Shown here piece by piece: positions 34,245 through 43,816 of a stretch of 64,000 nucleotides of DNA (position 1 is its first letter; every line of letters begins with the position of its first letter). The DNA lies in NCBI GenBank assembly GCA_013299105.1, contig JAAFJY010000038.1, positions 16,562 through 80,561 on the forward strand, given 5' to 3'. The notes under the pieces are model-generated. The model searched no databases and was not told the origin of the DNA. It saw nothing but the letters and a program-made list of their open reading frames with translations. The stretch comes from Chitinophagales bacterium. GTDB taxonomy: Bacteria > Bacteroidota > Bacteroidia > Chitinophagales > Saprospiraceae. The translations under genes were made by a program, and so were the position numbers.

Positions 34245-35297
34245 TCAAAGATCAGTCACTGCAAATTGCTGATCCATCCAGTCATCGTCATTCATGTCCT
34301 GATCTGATTTATCTCCATCAAGTTCAAGAGCGAATGGATCAAATGTAGCAAAATCTTTGTATAAATTATTCAACATGTCAATAAATTCCGGCTGAGGGAA
34401 GCAATCGGTTTTATCAAGCCTAAGATTGGAATGAGTCCATACACCCGGATCGGTAAATGCCGCATTTTGCAACTCGAACCATTTTGCATCGTACTTCCTG
34501 TTGGGAATAGGTATGTCAAAGAAATAGGCCAAGGTCAGGATCAAGCGCCGAGTCGACTCAATCTGTGCTGACGAGTACCGCAAAAAATACTGGTAGCCCC
34601 GCCATTCATAACCAAGGTCACAAACTTGGTCTTCTGGGATGCTGTATTGGCTAATTTTGGAGTCATCTTTCAGGATCACTGGGTAGAATTTCCCATCGTC
34701 GCCTTTGAACAAGGGGCCTAAAGCGCAAATTTCAATGCCGATAGCGGCTTGATTCAAGGGCGTATTGCGGGCTCCTCTCAAGCCGAGGTGGTGAGCCCAA
34801 TAGATTTCGGGAAAGCCGCGGTAAATGACCCCATCATGTGTGGCATTGCCTGTTCGGCTGGTTCCTCCAACGGTAAATGCGGTAGCAACCCGACGGCGTT
34901 CGCCGTTGTCCTGCCGATCCTGTAACCACCAACTAAAGACCCGATCAGGCCAATGCCAGCCTGCGGTATGGTGCAAAATGATGGTTTTTTTTTCGTGTTG
35001 ACCTTTGATGTACTCATTGTCGGGTAAAAAATTGACTTGGGCACCTGGTGCCACCCAATTTCTGATACCTGTGCGGTATTGATAGCCCAATCGGAAAAGC
35101 GGACGCCAACTGGTATCTTCCACAATTCCTGAAGGAGGAAGTCCTTGGGATTGCTGAAAAGCTTCGACCGCTTTTTGGGTTTTGAGTCCAAACTGGCCGT
35201 CAAGTTTGAGTACATCCCCATTTTTTCCCGCGTTATTGAGCAGGTATTGCAGGACTTTGACCAAGCGGCCACTGGCATTTTGCTGTAAGGTTTTCAT
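34245..35297 (-). CDS. N-acetylmuramoyl-L-alanine amidase-like protein with peptidoglycan-binding domain
   Basis: 350 residues. The N-terminal ~70 residues are a PG_binding_1 domain (LKLDGQFGLKTQKAVEAFQQ). An amidase_2/PGRP fold follows: IILHHTAGWHW supplies zinc-binding His, then GVIYRGFPEIYWAHHLG and AAIGIEICALGPL. The enzyme would cut the lactyl-amide between MurNAc and the stem peptide. No export signal is visible, odd for a wall enzyme; it may recycle fragments in the cytoplasm or leave by a non-classical route. Upstream partner of the M19 dipeptidase gene. Confidence 0.82.
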   Translation of the reverse strand: MKTLQQNASGRLVKVLQYLLNNAGKNGDVLKLDGQFGLKTQKAVEAFQQSQGLPPSGIVEDTSWRPLFRLGYQYRTGIRNWVAPGAQVNFLPDNEYIKGQHEKKTIILHHTAGWHWPDRVFSWWLQDRQDNGERRRVATAFTVGGTSRTGNATHDGVIYRGFPEIYWAHHLGLRGARNTPLNQAAIGIEICALGPLFKGDDGKFYPVILKDDSKISQYSIPEDQVCDLGYEWRGYQYFLRYSSAQIESTRRLILTLAYFFDIPIPNRKYDAKWFELQNAAFTDPGVWTHSNLRLDKTDCFPQPEFIDMLNNLYKDFATFDPFALELDGDKSDQDMNDDDWMDQQFAVTDL

Positions 35298-35540
35298 GGT
35301 GTGTTGGAGTTTAGGTGTGAAAAATTTTGCGATAAAAATAATGTGTATTGATGAGACTCACCTTAAACATAAATTATTTTTGGCTTATCTGTTTCAACTA
35401 ATTCTGATGCAACTGCGGCATTGTTGTGCTTTTATTTATCAAATTAGTCACCAAGCTTACAAGCAAAACTCAATAAAATCTGCGGATGCCCGTTTTTTTG
35501 GGTAAAAGGTCGTAATTTCCCAGCCGACAAAACACCGTCT

Positions 35541-37931
35541 ATGAAGCACAGGTTTTTTACCTTCCTCTTTTGTACGTTTATCGCTACTGCTTTCAACTCG
35601 CTCTTCTCCCAAACGACAAGTCGGGTTAAAATCGCCCCAGACCTGGACACTACCTTTGTATGTGGGCCCCAAGGTATTGATTTACAAGTCCTTGGAGGTT
35701 TCAATCACAGTTGGCGTCCGGCTAATATCCTCAATCGTACCGATGGCAATAGCGTAATTGCCCGGCCTACTCAAAACACCTGGGTAGTAGTAGAAGGCTT
35801 TGTGAATGGTCGTTTGCAAAAAGACTCTATCTACCTGGCCATTGTCACACCAACCCTGCAACTGACTACAACCAATAGTACCGCAGTATGCAGGGGTACC
35901 CCAGTAACCCTTCGGGCCATCTCAAATACCCGTGGGCAAAGCATCGTATGGGACCCTGTAGAAGGTTTGAACAAAACTACAGGTGCTGCTGTCATTGCCA
36001 CACCACCCAATACTGCTACTTATCGTGCCGTGATCAACCTGAGCAATGCTCCCGGATGCCGGGTCGAAAGGTCGGTGAGTGTAGAGATTGCGCCCGCCAA
36101 AATCGACATTGGCAATGGAGACACCCTCAAAGTATGTAAGGGCAAGACCAATACAGTGCGGCTTTTCGCTACCACCAACAATGGTTTGACCCAAGGCATC
36201 ACCTGGTCAGCATCGGATGGAAGTCTCAACCGCACCAATACTTTCGAGTCAACTGTTTCGCCAAGAGTTTCTACCAAATATTATGTGAGTTTCAACTCGC
36301 AACAATGCCTGATACGCGATTCTATATTTGTAAAAGTCGATTCCTTGCCCAAGCAAGAGATTACGATCGACCCTAAAAAGGAAGCCTATTGCTTTGGCCA
36401 GGTGGTAACTTTGAAATCGGACATTTTTGAAACCACCGCCTATCCAGGCATCAAGCACCTTTGGCGCCCACGACAGCGCACCAATGGCACTACTCCAGGG
36501 GTAACTACCGAAACTCCTGACTCATTGTGGAACATGGTACTGACCCTGCAAGACAGTGTGGTGATGCTGCGCGAAACCAACATTGGTGGTTGCAAAGACA
36601 GTGCGGCCATTTTCATTCCAGTAATCAAGCCCAAAAACATCATCATTACCCCTGAAAAACCCGAAGTTTGCCCTGGTGAAAGTGTGCAATTGCGGGCTTC
36701 CTGGGAGGGTGCTCAAGATAAAATATCCTGGTCGCCAACCTCTGGACTTTCTTGTACCGATTGCCGCAACCCTACCGTTTCTGGCATCATGGCAACCCAA
36801 AGTTTTACCATTACTGTAGAAGAAAAAGGCTGTCCAAGCAGTGCCAGCAGGGAAATCATAGCACTGCCCAACCCCACCGTCATTTTCACCAATCAACGCA
36901 ACATCTGCCCTGGCACCAGTGTGCGTTTATTGGCAGGAGCACAGCCCAATACCACTTATCGCTGGACCGCTCCACTTACTTCTACCGACCCTAACCTGAG
37001 TGTAGCACCAACCACGACCACCACTTATCGCTTGACGGCAACCTTGGGCAGGTGCAGCGTCAATTCGGACGTGACCATCACCGTAATCAGCCCACCTACC
37101 ATTGATATTCAAGGCAAAAATGCGATTTGCGAAGGCGAATCAGGTAATTTGACCCTCAATGTTAATCCCCCAGCAGCCAATGGCCGGGTAGACCAGGTGG
37201 TTTGGCAAATTCCAGGTCGTTCTATCCCCGGCAATACCTTGAGTTTTGCCGAATTGGGACAAACTACACAAGTGCGTGCCGTACTGACCTATGGCGTACA
37301 AAATGGCCCAACCTGCGGCACTGCAGTGGACACCCAAACGGTAAGGGTTACCCGAATGCCAACTTTTGCCAATTCTCCTGGTGATGTATTTGTGTTTACC
37401 CCTGACACCGTGCTTGCCAATGGCGCACAAGAAGGCGACCGCATCACGGTTGGCGTGCGTTTTCGCACTACACCTTCCCCTATTCCCAGTCTGACTTACC
37501 AGTGGAGGGTAAACAACGAGGCACCACAAAATGCCAATAATACAACGATTCAAGTTGGAGCAAGGCCAAGTACCCAAACCTTTGCAGTGACGGTAACAGG
37601 TCCCAATGGCTGCGCGATCAGCAAGGAAATCACCATTCAAGTCAATCCAGCCAGGGTCACCATCCCCAATGCCTTTTCACCCAACAATGATGGCAGTAAC
37701 GATTTCTTCCGGCCTTTGACCCTGAACAAGAACATCCAATTTGTGGAGTTCAAAGTCTTCAACCGCTTCGGGCAAATCGTTTTCAATGATCCCGCCAATG
37801 CCCGCAAAGGTTGGGATGGCAACATCAGCGGCAAACCCGCACCTACAGATGTGTACGTGTACCGCATTTCCTACACTTTCCCCGATGGGCGCAAAGAAAC
37901 CCGAACTGGGGACGTTGCGCTGTTGAGGTGA
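35541..37931 (+). CDS. Ig-like repeat protein with type IX (type B) sorting domain
   Basis: 796 residues. Signal peptide (FFTFLFCTFIATAFNSLFSQ), then about seven cysteine-containing Ig/PKD-like repeats (each opening like VCRGTPVTLRA, VCPGESVQLRA, ICPGTSVRLLA, ICEGESGNLTL), and a C-terminal gliding-motility-associated domain of about 90 residues (ITIPNAFSPNNDGSNDFF, FNRFGQIVF, then YRISYTFPDGR). The last domain is the type B signal for the type IX secretion system, so the protein is exported to the cell surface or medium. Likely adhesive or structural. Confidence 0.9.
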   Translation: MKHRFFTFLFCTFIATAFNSLFSQTTSRVKIAPDLDTTFVCGPQGIDLQVLGGFNHSWRPANILNRTDGNSVIARPTQNTWVVVEGFVNGRLQKDSIYLAIVTPTLQLTTTNSTAVCRGTPVTLRAISNTRGQSIVWDPVEGLNKTTGAAVIATPPNTATYRAVINLSNAPGCRVERSVSVEIAPAKIDIGNGDTLKVCKGKTNTVRLFATTNNGLTQGITWSASDGSLNRTNTFESTVSPRVSTKYYVSFNSQQCLIRDSIFVKVDSLPKQEITIDPKKEAYCFGQVVTLKSDIFETTAYPGIKHLWRPRQRTNGTTPGVTTETPDSLWNMVLTLQDSVVMLRETNIGGCKDSAAIFIPVIKPKNIIITPEKPEVCPGESVQLRASWEGAQDKISWSPTSGLSCTDCRNPTVSGIMATQSFTITVEEKGCPSSASREIIALPNPTVIFTNQRNICPGTSVRLLAGAQPNTTYRWTAPLTSTDPNLSVAPTTTTTYRLTATLGRCSVNSDVTITVISPPTIDIQGKNAICEGESGNLTLNVNPPAANGRVDQVVWQIPGRSIPGNTLSFAELGQTTQVRAVLTYGVQNGPTCGTAVDTQTVRVTRMPTFANSPGDVFVFTPDTVLANGAQEGDRITVGVRFRTTPSPIPSLTYQWRVNNEAPQNANNTTIQVGARPSTQTFAVTVTGPNGCAISKEITIQVNPARVTIPNAFSPNNDGSNDFFRPLTLNKNIQFVEFKVFNRFGQIVFNDPANARKGWDGNISGKPAPTDVYVYRISYTFPDGRKETRTGDVALLR

Positions 37932-37959
37932 TCCATTTCGATTTGAATGAATCCGAATA

Positions 37960-38001
37960 AAAAACCCCCGCTGAGTCTGAGATGATTCAGCGGGGGTTTT
38001 T
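37960..38001. terminator. Strong bidirectional terminator
   Basis: AAAAACCCCCGCTGA (37960-37974) and TCAGCGGGGGTTTTT (37987-38001) form a perfect 15-bp stem. It separates the convergent sorting-domain and Bax-inhibitor genes. Confidence 0.92.
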
Positions 38002-38024
38002 GATTTGCCTCCACGAAAAGTGGC

Positions 38025-38726
38025 TTAATCGCGGTTGCCCAAAATGCGCAACAAGTACAAAAACAAGTTGATGAAATCCAGGTACAAAGTCAAAGCGCCC
38101 ATGATGGCTTCTTTTTGGTCCTCCTCAGTCCCTTCGTTGCCGATGATGTTCATTTCCTTGATCTTTTGGGTGTCATAAGCGGTAAGTCCCACAAAAATTA
38201 ACACCCCAGCATAAGTAATGATCCAGTACAAAGTGGAGTTCTTGAGAAAAATGTTCACCAAAGAGGCGATAATCAAGCCAATTAGGGCCATGAACAGCAA
38301 GTTTCCCATCTTGGTCAGGTCCGTTTTGGTAAAGTACCCGTAGGCACTCATCACCCCAAAAGTGGCTGCTGTAACAAAAAAAGTACTCGCTATAGACCCC
38401 AGCGTGTACACCAGGAAAATGACCGACAAAGTAAGGCCATTGACAAGAGCATACATCAAAAAGACAAAAGTCGCCGTATTGGCCGACATGCGCTGGACTG
38501 CTGCGGACAAGTACCACACCATCGCCAATTCACCGATGATCAAGCCCCAGAATACCAGCTTATTGGCTAGAAAAATGCTGATCAAAGTAGGTGAAGAAGC
38601 AACCGTCCAGGCAATGGCACCTGTAATCACCAGCGCTAAGGTCATCCAACCATACACTTTGGTAATGAAGCGTGATTGCTCGAGATTAATTTGTTCCTGC
38701 GTAAGGAACGAGGGATTTTGGTTCAT
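38025..38726 (-). CDS. Bax inhibitor-1/YccA-family membrane protein
   Basis: 233 residues with seven hydrophobic segments. Family features: N-terminal FITKVYGWMTLALVITGAIA, the central TLGSIASTFFVTAATFGVMS, and the C-terminal LIFVGLTAYDTQKIKEM followed by ALTLYLDFINLFLYLLRILG. BI-1/YccA proteins are pH-sensitive calcium-leak channels or modulators of membrane proteolysis. Single-gene transcript; converges on the terminator at 37960. Confidence 0.93.
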   Translation of the reverse strand: MNQNPSFLTQEQINLEQSRFITKVYGWMTLALVITGAIAWTVASSPTLISIFLANKLVFWGLIIGELAMVWYLSAAVQRMSANTATFVFLMYALVNGLTLSVIFLVYTLGSIASTFFVTAATFGVMSAYGYFTKTDLTKMGNLLFMALIGLIIASLVNIFLKNSTLYWIITYAGVLIFVGLTAYDTQKIKEMNIIGNEGTEEDQKEAIMGALTLYLDFINLFLYLLRILGNRD

Positions 38727-38860
38727 AATTTAAATAATGGTTTAATGATTCTGACGACAAGTTATGTTATTGTAACAAGCCACGCAATTATTTATTGGTA
38801 ATTTCTGCGATTCCTTACTCCTGACCATCAAAATAACACAAAGCTTTTCTTGTAAAATGT

Positions 38861-38889
38861 AAAAGGGTAAACCAAACAGCTTACCCTTT
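38861..38889 (-). terminator. Terminator downstream of glnS
   Basis: AAAGGGTAA (38862-38870) pairs with TTACCCTTT (38881-38889). On the reverse strand the hairpin is followed by T-rich sequence (TTTTACATTTTAC). It lies about 40 bases after the glnS stop. Confidence 0.65.
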
Positions 38890-38929
38890 CTGAAACGCTT
38901 CGGGGTTTCAACCCTATTCCTTCTGCTTT

Positions 38930-40600
38930 CTATGGCTTGAAACTATCCTTTAAGCTAACCGTCAAGTTAAACACTGGCTTGCCTGGCTGGCTCTCGGTAT
39001 CCACCGTAAAATAGCCTTTGCGCAAGAACTGAAACTGCGTACCAGGCGCTACATCCATCAATTTGGCATCGACCAAAGCATTGGAAATCACCTGCAAAGA
39101 ATTCGGATTGATGAAGTCCAGGTAATCCTTGCCCTCGTGCGAATCAGGCGTAGGGTCGCTGAACAGACGCTGGTACAAGCGTACTTCAGCTTGGGCCGCA
39201 CCTTGCGGAGCAATCCAGTGGATCACGGTCTTGGGTTTGATGCCCGAAGTATCTGAACCAGAGCGGCTATTGGTCACATACGAGCAGCGCAACTCGGTGA
39301 TCTCACCACCAGTGTCTTTGATCACCTCGTCGCAACGGATGATGTAGGCTCCTTTCAAGCGCACATGCTCGCCGGGCGAAAGGCGAAAAAACTTAGGTGG
39401 AGGGGTTTCCATAAAGTCTTCTCGTTCGATGAAAACCTCAGCGCCGAAAGGAATTTCACGGGTGCCGGCGTTGGGGTCTTCTGGGTTGTTTTCAATCGGC
39501 AGCATTTCAACCTGGCCAGCTGGATAGTTGGTGATTACCACTTTCAGCGGATCCAATACGGCCATCGTGCGGGTGGCGCTTTTGTTCAAAATTTCGCGCA
39601 CACAAAATTCCAGGAGCTCGTATTTGATCAGGTTGTCGCGTTTGGCCACCCCTGCGCGCTCACAAAATTCTACAATGCCCGCAGGCGGATAGCCCAGACG
39701 GCGCAAGCCCGCCAGGGTGGGCATACGTGGGTCATCCCAAGCAGTGACTACATTATTTTGCACTAGTTTCATTAGCTTGCGCTTGCTGGTGAGCATGTAT
39801 TCCACGTTCATCCTCGCAAACTCGATCTGGCGGCTGGGGAAAATTTCCAGGTTTTGAATCAACCAGTTGTACAATTCACGGTGGTGGATGAACTCCAATG
39901 AGCACAAAGAGTGCGTAATGCCCTCAATCGAATCACTTTGGCCGTGCGCAAAATCGTACATCGGGTAAATGCACCAGGCATCACCTGTGCGGTGGTGGTG
40001 AGCGTGTTTGATGCGGTAAATGATGGGGTCGCGCATGTGCATGTTCGGCGAAGCCAAGTCGCCTTTTACCCGCAGGACCCTTGCACCATCCGGGAATTCA
40101 CCAGCCTTCATGCGGCGGAAAAGGTCAAGGTTTTCGGCTATATTGCGCTCGCGGTACACGCTGGGAGTTCCAGGTTTGCCACGGTTGGGGTCGCCTTTCA
40201 TCACCTCCATTTCCTCTTTGGGGGTGTCATCGACGTAAGCGAGGCCTTTTTCGATCAGTTTTTCGGCAAAATCATATAGCTGCTGAAAATAATCGGAAGC
40301 GTAGCACTCATTGTCCCATTTTGCACCCAACCACAACACGTCGTTGCGGATGCTGTCAACGTATTCGGTATCTTCTGTAACCGGGTTGGTATCGTCAAAA
40401 CGCAGGTTGAATTTACCACCATAACGTTGGGCAATGCCGTAATTGACCGTAATCGCCTTGGCATGCCCGATGTGCAAATAGCCATTGGGTTCCGGCGGAA
40501 ACCGGGTATGTACATGCCCCTGGTATTTGCCAGCGGCGAAGTCTTCTTCGATGAATTGCTCGATAAAATTGAGCGTTCTTTCTTCTTTTTCCGTTGTCAT
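38930..40600 (-). CDS. glnS: Glutaminyl-tRNA synthetase
   Basis: 556 residues from ATG 40600 (MTTEKEERTLNFIEQFIEED). Class I signature HIGH appears as PPEPNGYLHIGHAKAI and the KMSKR loop as YMLTSKRKLMKLV. Length matches the E. coli enzyme (554). It charges tRNA-Gln directly. The argS stop is 30 bases upstream, so argS-glnS form an operon of two synthetases. Confidence 0.97.
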   Translation of the reverse strand: MTTEKEERTLNFIEQFIEEDFAAGKYQGHVHTRFPPEPNGYLHIGHAKAITVNYGIAQRYGGKFNLRFDDTNPVTEDTEYVDSIRNDVLWLGAKWDNECYASDYFQQLYDFAEKLIEKGLAYVDDTPKEEMEVMKGDPNRGKPGTPSVYRERNIAENLDLFRRMKAGEFPDGARVLRVKGDLASPNMHMRDPIIYRIKHAHHHRTGDAWCIYPMYDFAHGQSDSIEGITHSLCSLEFIHHRELYNWLIQNLEIFPSRQIEFARMNVEYMLTSKRKLMKLVQNNVVTAWDDPRMPTLAGLRRLGYPPAGIVEFCERAGVAKRDNLIKYELLEFCVREILNKSATRTMAVLDPLKVVITNYPAGQVEMLPIENNPEDPNAGTREIPFGAEVFIEREDFMETPPPKFFRLSPGEHVRLKGAYIIRCDEVIKDTGGEITELRCSYVTNSRSGSDTSGIKPKTVIHWIAPQGAAQAEVRLYQRLFSDPTPDSHEGKDYLDFINPNSLQVISNALVDAKLMDVAPGTQFQFLRKGYFTVDTESQPGKPVFNLTVSLKDSFKP

Positions 40601-40630
40601 GGTTCTTGTTCGTTTGGGTAGCAAAGGGGG

Positions 40631-42475
40631 TTACATTTTTTCGGGGGCCTCAATGCCCAACAAATCAAGGCTGCTGCGCAAAACCTGGCGCACTGCCATT
40701 GATAACTTGATGCGGAAAGCTTTCGCTGCTTCGCTTTCAGCTTGCAAAATCCGGAAATCGTGCCAGAAACGGTGAAAGTTTTTGGCCAATTCGTAACTGT
40801 AGCTGGCAATCATCGAAGGGTCGTGTTCCTTGGCTGCCTGCACAATCAGTTCGGGATATTGGTACAATTGCGAAATCAAATCCTTTTCCTGGGTTTCCAG
40901 CGCGGTATATTGGGCGGCTGGGCTCAAATCAGGGTTTCCAGCTTTGCTCAACATCGAACTGCAGCGCACGTAAGCATTTTGCACGTAAGGCCCCGTTTGG
41001 CCCTGCATGTCCACCGATTCTTCGGGATTGAAGGTCATGCGCTTCTTCGGGTGTACCTTGATGATGAAAAACTTCAAAGCGGCCAGGCCGATTTTGCGCA
41101 CCACCTCAGCTTGTTCTGCCGCAGTAAGCTCGGCCAAAGTGCCTCTTTCATGGCTGTTTTTGCTGGCTTCCTCGATCACTTCCGCTACCAGGTCGTCGGC
41201 GTCAACTACCGTACCTTCGCGCGATTTCATTTTGCCAGTGGTCAGATCCACCATCCCGTACGAAAGGTGGAAAAGCCCCTCAGCGTAGGGCCTTTTCAAG
41301 CGCTTCATGATCTCAAAAAGCACTTGGAAGTGGTAGTTTTGCTCGTCGGCTACCACGTAAATCATTTTTTCGCAGGCAAAATCCTGGTAGCGCAACTCCG
41401 CAGTGCCCAAGTCCTGGGTCATGTACACTGAGGTGCCGTCGCGGCGCAGGATGATTTTTTTGTCCAATTTCGCATCCTCCAAGTCGATCCATACCGAGCC
41501 GTCTTCCTGCTTGTAAAATACGCTATCAGCCAAGCCTTGTTCAGCAATATCCTTGCCCAACAGATAGGTATTGGATTCGTAGTAGAGTTTATCAAAAGCA
41601 ACCCCCAGTTTGTCGTAGGTTTCCTCAAAACCAGCATACACCCAGCGATTCATCTGCTTCCACAGGCTAATTGTCGCGGGGTCGTTGGCTTCCCAACGCA
41701 GGAGCATGGCGCGTACTTCCGCGCCAATTTTGCTGTACTCGTTGAAATAGAGGTCTTTAAAGCTTTTGAAAAAAGTCGCTTCGTCTTGGCCTTCTTTTTT
41801 CTTTTCGGCAAAGACGACTTGCCCAGCAGAACTATCCTGCCAGTTCTTGTACTCCTCCTGAAAATGCCTTTCGAAAGCCACATAATAGTCGCCTACCAAG
41901 TGATCTCCTTTAATTTTGCTCGACTCCGGGGTTGTGCCTTGGCCATAGTTTTGCCAGGCCCACATGCTTTTGCAAATGGCCACCCCACGGTCATTGATGA
42001 TCTGGACCCGAACCACGTCGAAACCAGCCGCATCATATATTTTATAGGTAGCCCAACCCAAAAGCATGTTGCGGATATGCCCCAAGTGCAGGGGTTTGTT
42101 GGTATTGGGCGAGCAAAACTCCACCATCACCTTGCGGCCATTACGGGGCTGGCGGCCAAAATCGGGATTTTGGTAAATGCTGTTCAGAAAATCAAGCCAA
42201 TACTGGTCTTCCACCACCAGGTTAAGGAAGCCTTTGACCACATTGAAGTCCTTGACCTCAGGAGTATTGGCTTTGAGGTATTCGCCCAGTTCTTGACCCA
42301 GTGCTTCGGGGTTCTTTTTGACGTGTTTGGTCAGTGGGAAAACGACCAGGGTGTAGTCGCCCACAAATTCCTTGCGGGTGACATTCATGGTCACTTCGCT
42401 TGGATCAAGCTTGATGTCGTATAATTGTTTTGCGCCCTGGATCGCAGCTTGTACCAGGCTATCAACGATGTTCAT
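40631..42475 (-). CDS. argS: Arginyl-tRNA synthetase
   Basis: 614 residues from ATG 42475 (MNIVDSLVQAAIQGAKQLY). HIGH motif in VEFCSPNTNKPLHLGHIRNM, a KMSKS-equivalent loop at TGKMKSREGTVVDADDLV, and the C-terminal DALR helical anticodon-binding domain (SMIASYSYELAKNFHRFWHD). Charges tRNA-Arg. First gene of the argS-glnS pair; a full palindromic repeat begins 17 bases upstream of its start codon. Confidence 0.97.
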   Translation of the reverse strand: MNIVDSLVQAAIQGAKQLYDIKLDPSEVTMNVTRKEFVGDYTLVVFPLTKHVKKNPEALGQELGEYLKANTPEVKDFNVVKGFLNLVVEDQYWLDFLNSIYQNPDFGRQPRNGRKVMVEFCSPNTNKPLHLGHIRNMLLGWATYKIYDAAGFDVVRVQIINDRGVAICKSMWAWQNYGQGTTPESSKIKGDHLVGDYYVAFERHFQEEYKNWQDSSAGQVVFAEKKKEGQDEATFFKSFKDLYFNEYSKIGAEVRAMLLRWEANDPATISLWKQMNRWVYAGFEETYDKLGVAFDKLYYESNTYLLGKDIAEQGLADSVFYKQEDGSVWIDLEDAKLDKKIILRRDGTSVYMTQDLGTAELRYQDFACEKMIYVVADEQNYHFQVLFEIMKRLKRPYAEGLFHLSYGMVDLTTGKMKSREGTVVDADDLVAEVIEEASKNSHERGTLAELTAAEQAEVVRKIGLAALKFFIIKVHPKKRMTFNPEESVDMQGQTGPYVQNAYVRCSSMLSKAGNPDLSPAAQYTALETQEKDLISQLYQYPELIVQAAKEHDPSMIASYSYELAKNFHRFWHDFRILQAESEAAKAFRIKLSMAVRQVLRSSLDLLGIEAPEKM

Positions 42476-42491
42476 TTGCACTGATCGGTTA

Positions 42492-42622
42492 GGGAGCGTA
42501 AAAAAATAAGGTGATTCAATTTGGGTTTAGCGAAAAAAGATAAGCAACAGACTGTAAGGAAGTTGTGTTCTTTTTTTGCTAAACTTTAAAGCAAATTGGG
42601 TGCCTTATTTTAGCTCGAATAC
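42492..42622 (+). repeat. ~135-bp dispersed palindromic repeat, copy C
   Basis: GGGAGCGTAAAAAAATAAGG to TTATTTTAGCTCGAATAC. TTTAGCGAAAAAAGA pairs with TCTTTTTTTGCTAAA. It occupies the argS promoter region. Confidence 0.8.
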
Positions 42623-42724
42623 AAAAGCAGGCCGCGAAAATAAGGAATTTTCGGGGGTTTTTCGCAGCTGGAAGAGATTAATGGCGGTAAAATTACTTTG
42701 CTAAAAGCTGTTGGAGCAAGCTTC

Positions 42725-43165
42725 TCAAGCACGAGGCACTTCTCGTTGCAAAAGCACCTTTCCCGGAATACAAGGTCCGTACACCGATTGGCCGTTCCAT
42801 TTGCCCTCCAAAAACCAGGTTTTGCCTTTTTTCCGCAATTGCAGATCACCCCATTTCAGGCACCAGACCATGTCTTTTAATTGTGAATAACGAATAATAC
42901 GATCTTCTTTGAAAATTAACGTATTGCCTTTGAACTCGCCTTTGAAGGCCATTTCTGCCGATAAATCCTCTACGCTGACGTAAGTGGTGCCTACGAATTG
43001 ATTGCCTTGTTTTTCGATCACCATTTCACAGTAATATTTTTGGCGAAAACCGCCTTCGTTTTGGGTCAACTCTCCTACCCATTTGCCCAAGAATTCTTCA
43101 GGCTTTTGGGCCCAAGACAGGCAAGGAAGAGTTGCCAAAAGGATGAAAACCAGGAAGTGTTTCAT
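42725..43165 (-). CDS. Small secreted protein of unknown function
   Basis: 146 residues from ATG 43165 (MKHFLVFILLATLPCLSWAQ), a clear signal peptide. The mature part (FLGKWVGELTQNEGGFRQKY, then EMVIEKQGNQFVGTTYVSVE) resembles small lipocalin-like beta-barrels. No family identified. It abuts rsmD on the same strand (47 bases). Confidence 0.7.
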   Translation of the reverse strand: MKHFLVFILLATLPCLSWAQKPEEFLGKWVGELTQNEGGFRQKYYCEMVIEKQGNQFVGTTYVSVEDLSAEMAFKGEFKGNTLIFKEDRIIRYSQLKDMVWCLKWGDLQLRKKGKTWFLEGKWNGQSVYGPCIPGKVLLQREVPRA

Positions 43166-43212
43166 GATTCGGGTGTTTGGGAATTTTTGTTCAAGATACG
43201 GGAAAAGTAGTT

Positions 43213-43773
43213 TCAAGATTCAGTTTCGGCGGTCTCTAAAACAAAGAAACTAAAAATAGTGGTCCCATAGTTCCGTGATTCCAAAAAATGGGGGTGATTT
43301 TCAAACTTGTGCTTTGGATTGTGTTCCATCACAAACAAGCCTTCTGGGCGCAAAAGCTTGTACTTAAACACCAAATCAGGAATGGCATCAAGCTTGTCCA
43401 GTCCATAAGGCGGACCTGCAAAAATGTAATCGTAATCCTCGCCGCTGCTCTCTATAAACTTGAAAACATCAGCTCGAAGGGTGCGCATTTCTTTCTCGAT
43501 TTGCAACAAGGCTGCTGTTTTTTTGACAAACTGCACCGCTGCTGGAAATTTGTCCACATAAGTCACATTGGTACAACCCCTTGAAATAAATTCGTACCCG
43601 TGACTACCCGTACCGCCGAAAAGGTCCAGCATTTTGGTTTCTTCAAAGTCAATGCGGTTATTGAGGATATTGAAAAGACCTTCCTTGGCAAAATCGGTAG
43701 TAGGCCGAGTAGGCCAGTTGTCGGCTGGAGGGCTGAAACGACGGCCTTTGAATTTGCCACCAATGATGCGCAT
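43213..43773 (-). CDS. rsmD: 16S rRNA (guanine966-N2)-methyltransferase, RsmD
   Basis: 186 residues. MRIIGGKFKGRRFSPPADN and RPTTDFAKEGLFNIL are typical, followed by the SAM-binding motif MLDLFGGTGSHGYE. The catalytic motif IV reads IFAGPPYGLD; nearly all RsmD and related N2-guanine methyltransferases have D/N before PPY, so Gly (codon GGT) is abnormal. It may be a true substitution or a sequencing error (GAT would give Asp). Same strand as, and followed by, the small secreted protein; DUF3822 lies upstream. Confidence 0.9.
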   Translation of the reverse strand: MRIIGGKFKGRRFSPPADNWPTRPTTDFAKEGLFNILNNRIDFEETKMLDLFGGTGSHGYEFISRGCTNVTYVDKFPAAVQFVKKTAALLQIEKEMRTLRADVFKFIESSGEDYDYIFAGPPYGLDKLDAIPDLVFKYKLLRPEGLFVMEHNPKHKFENHPHFLESRNYGTTIFSFFVLETAETES

Positions 43774-43816
43774 GGAAAAAAATTATTTACGTAAATGAAA
43801 CCAAGCTGTACCGAGC

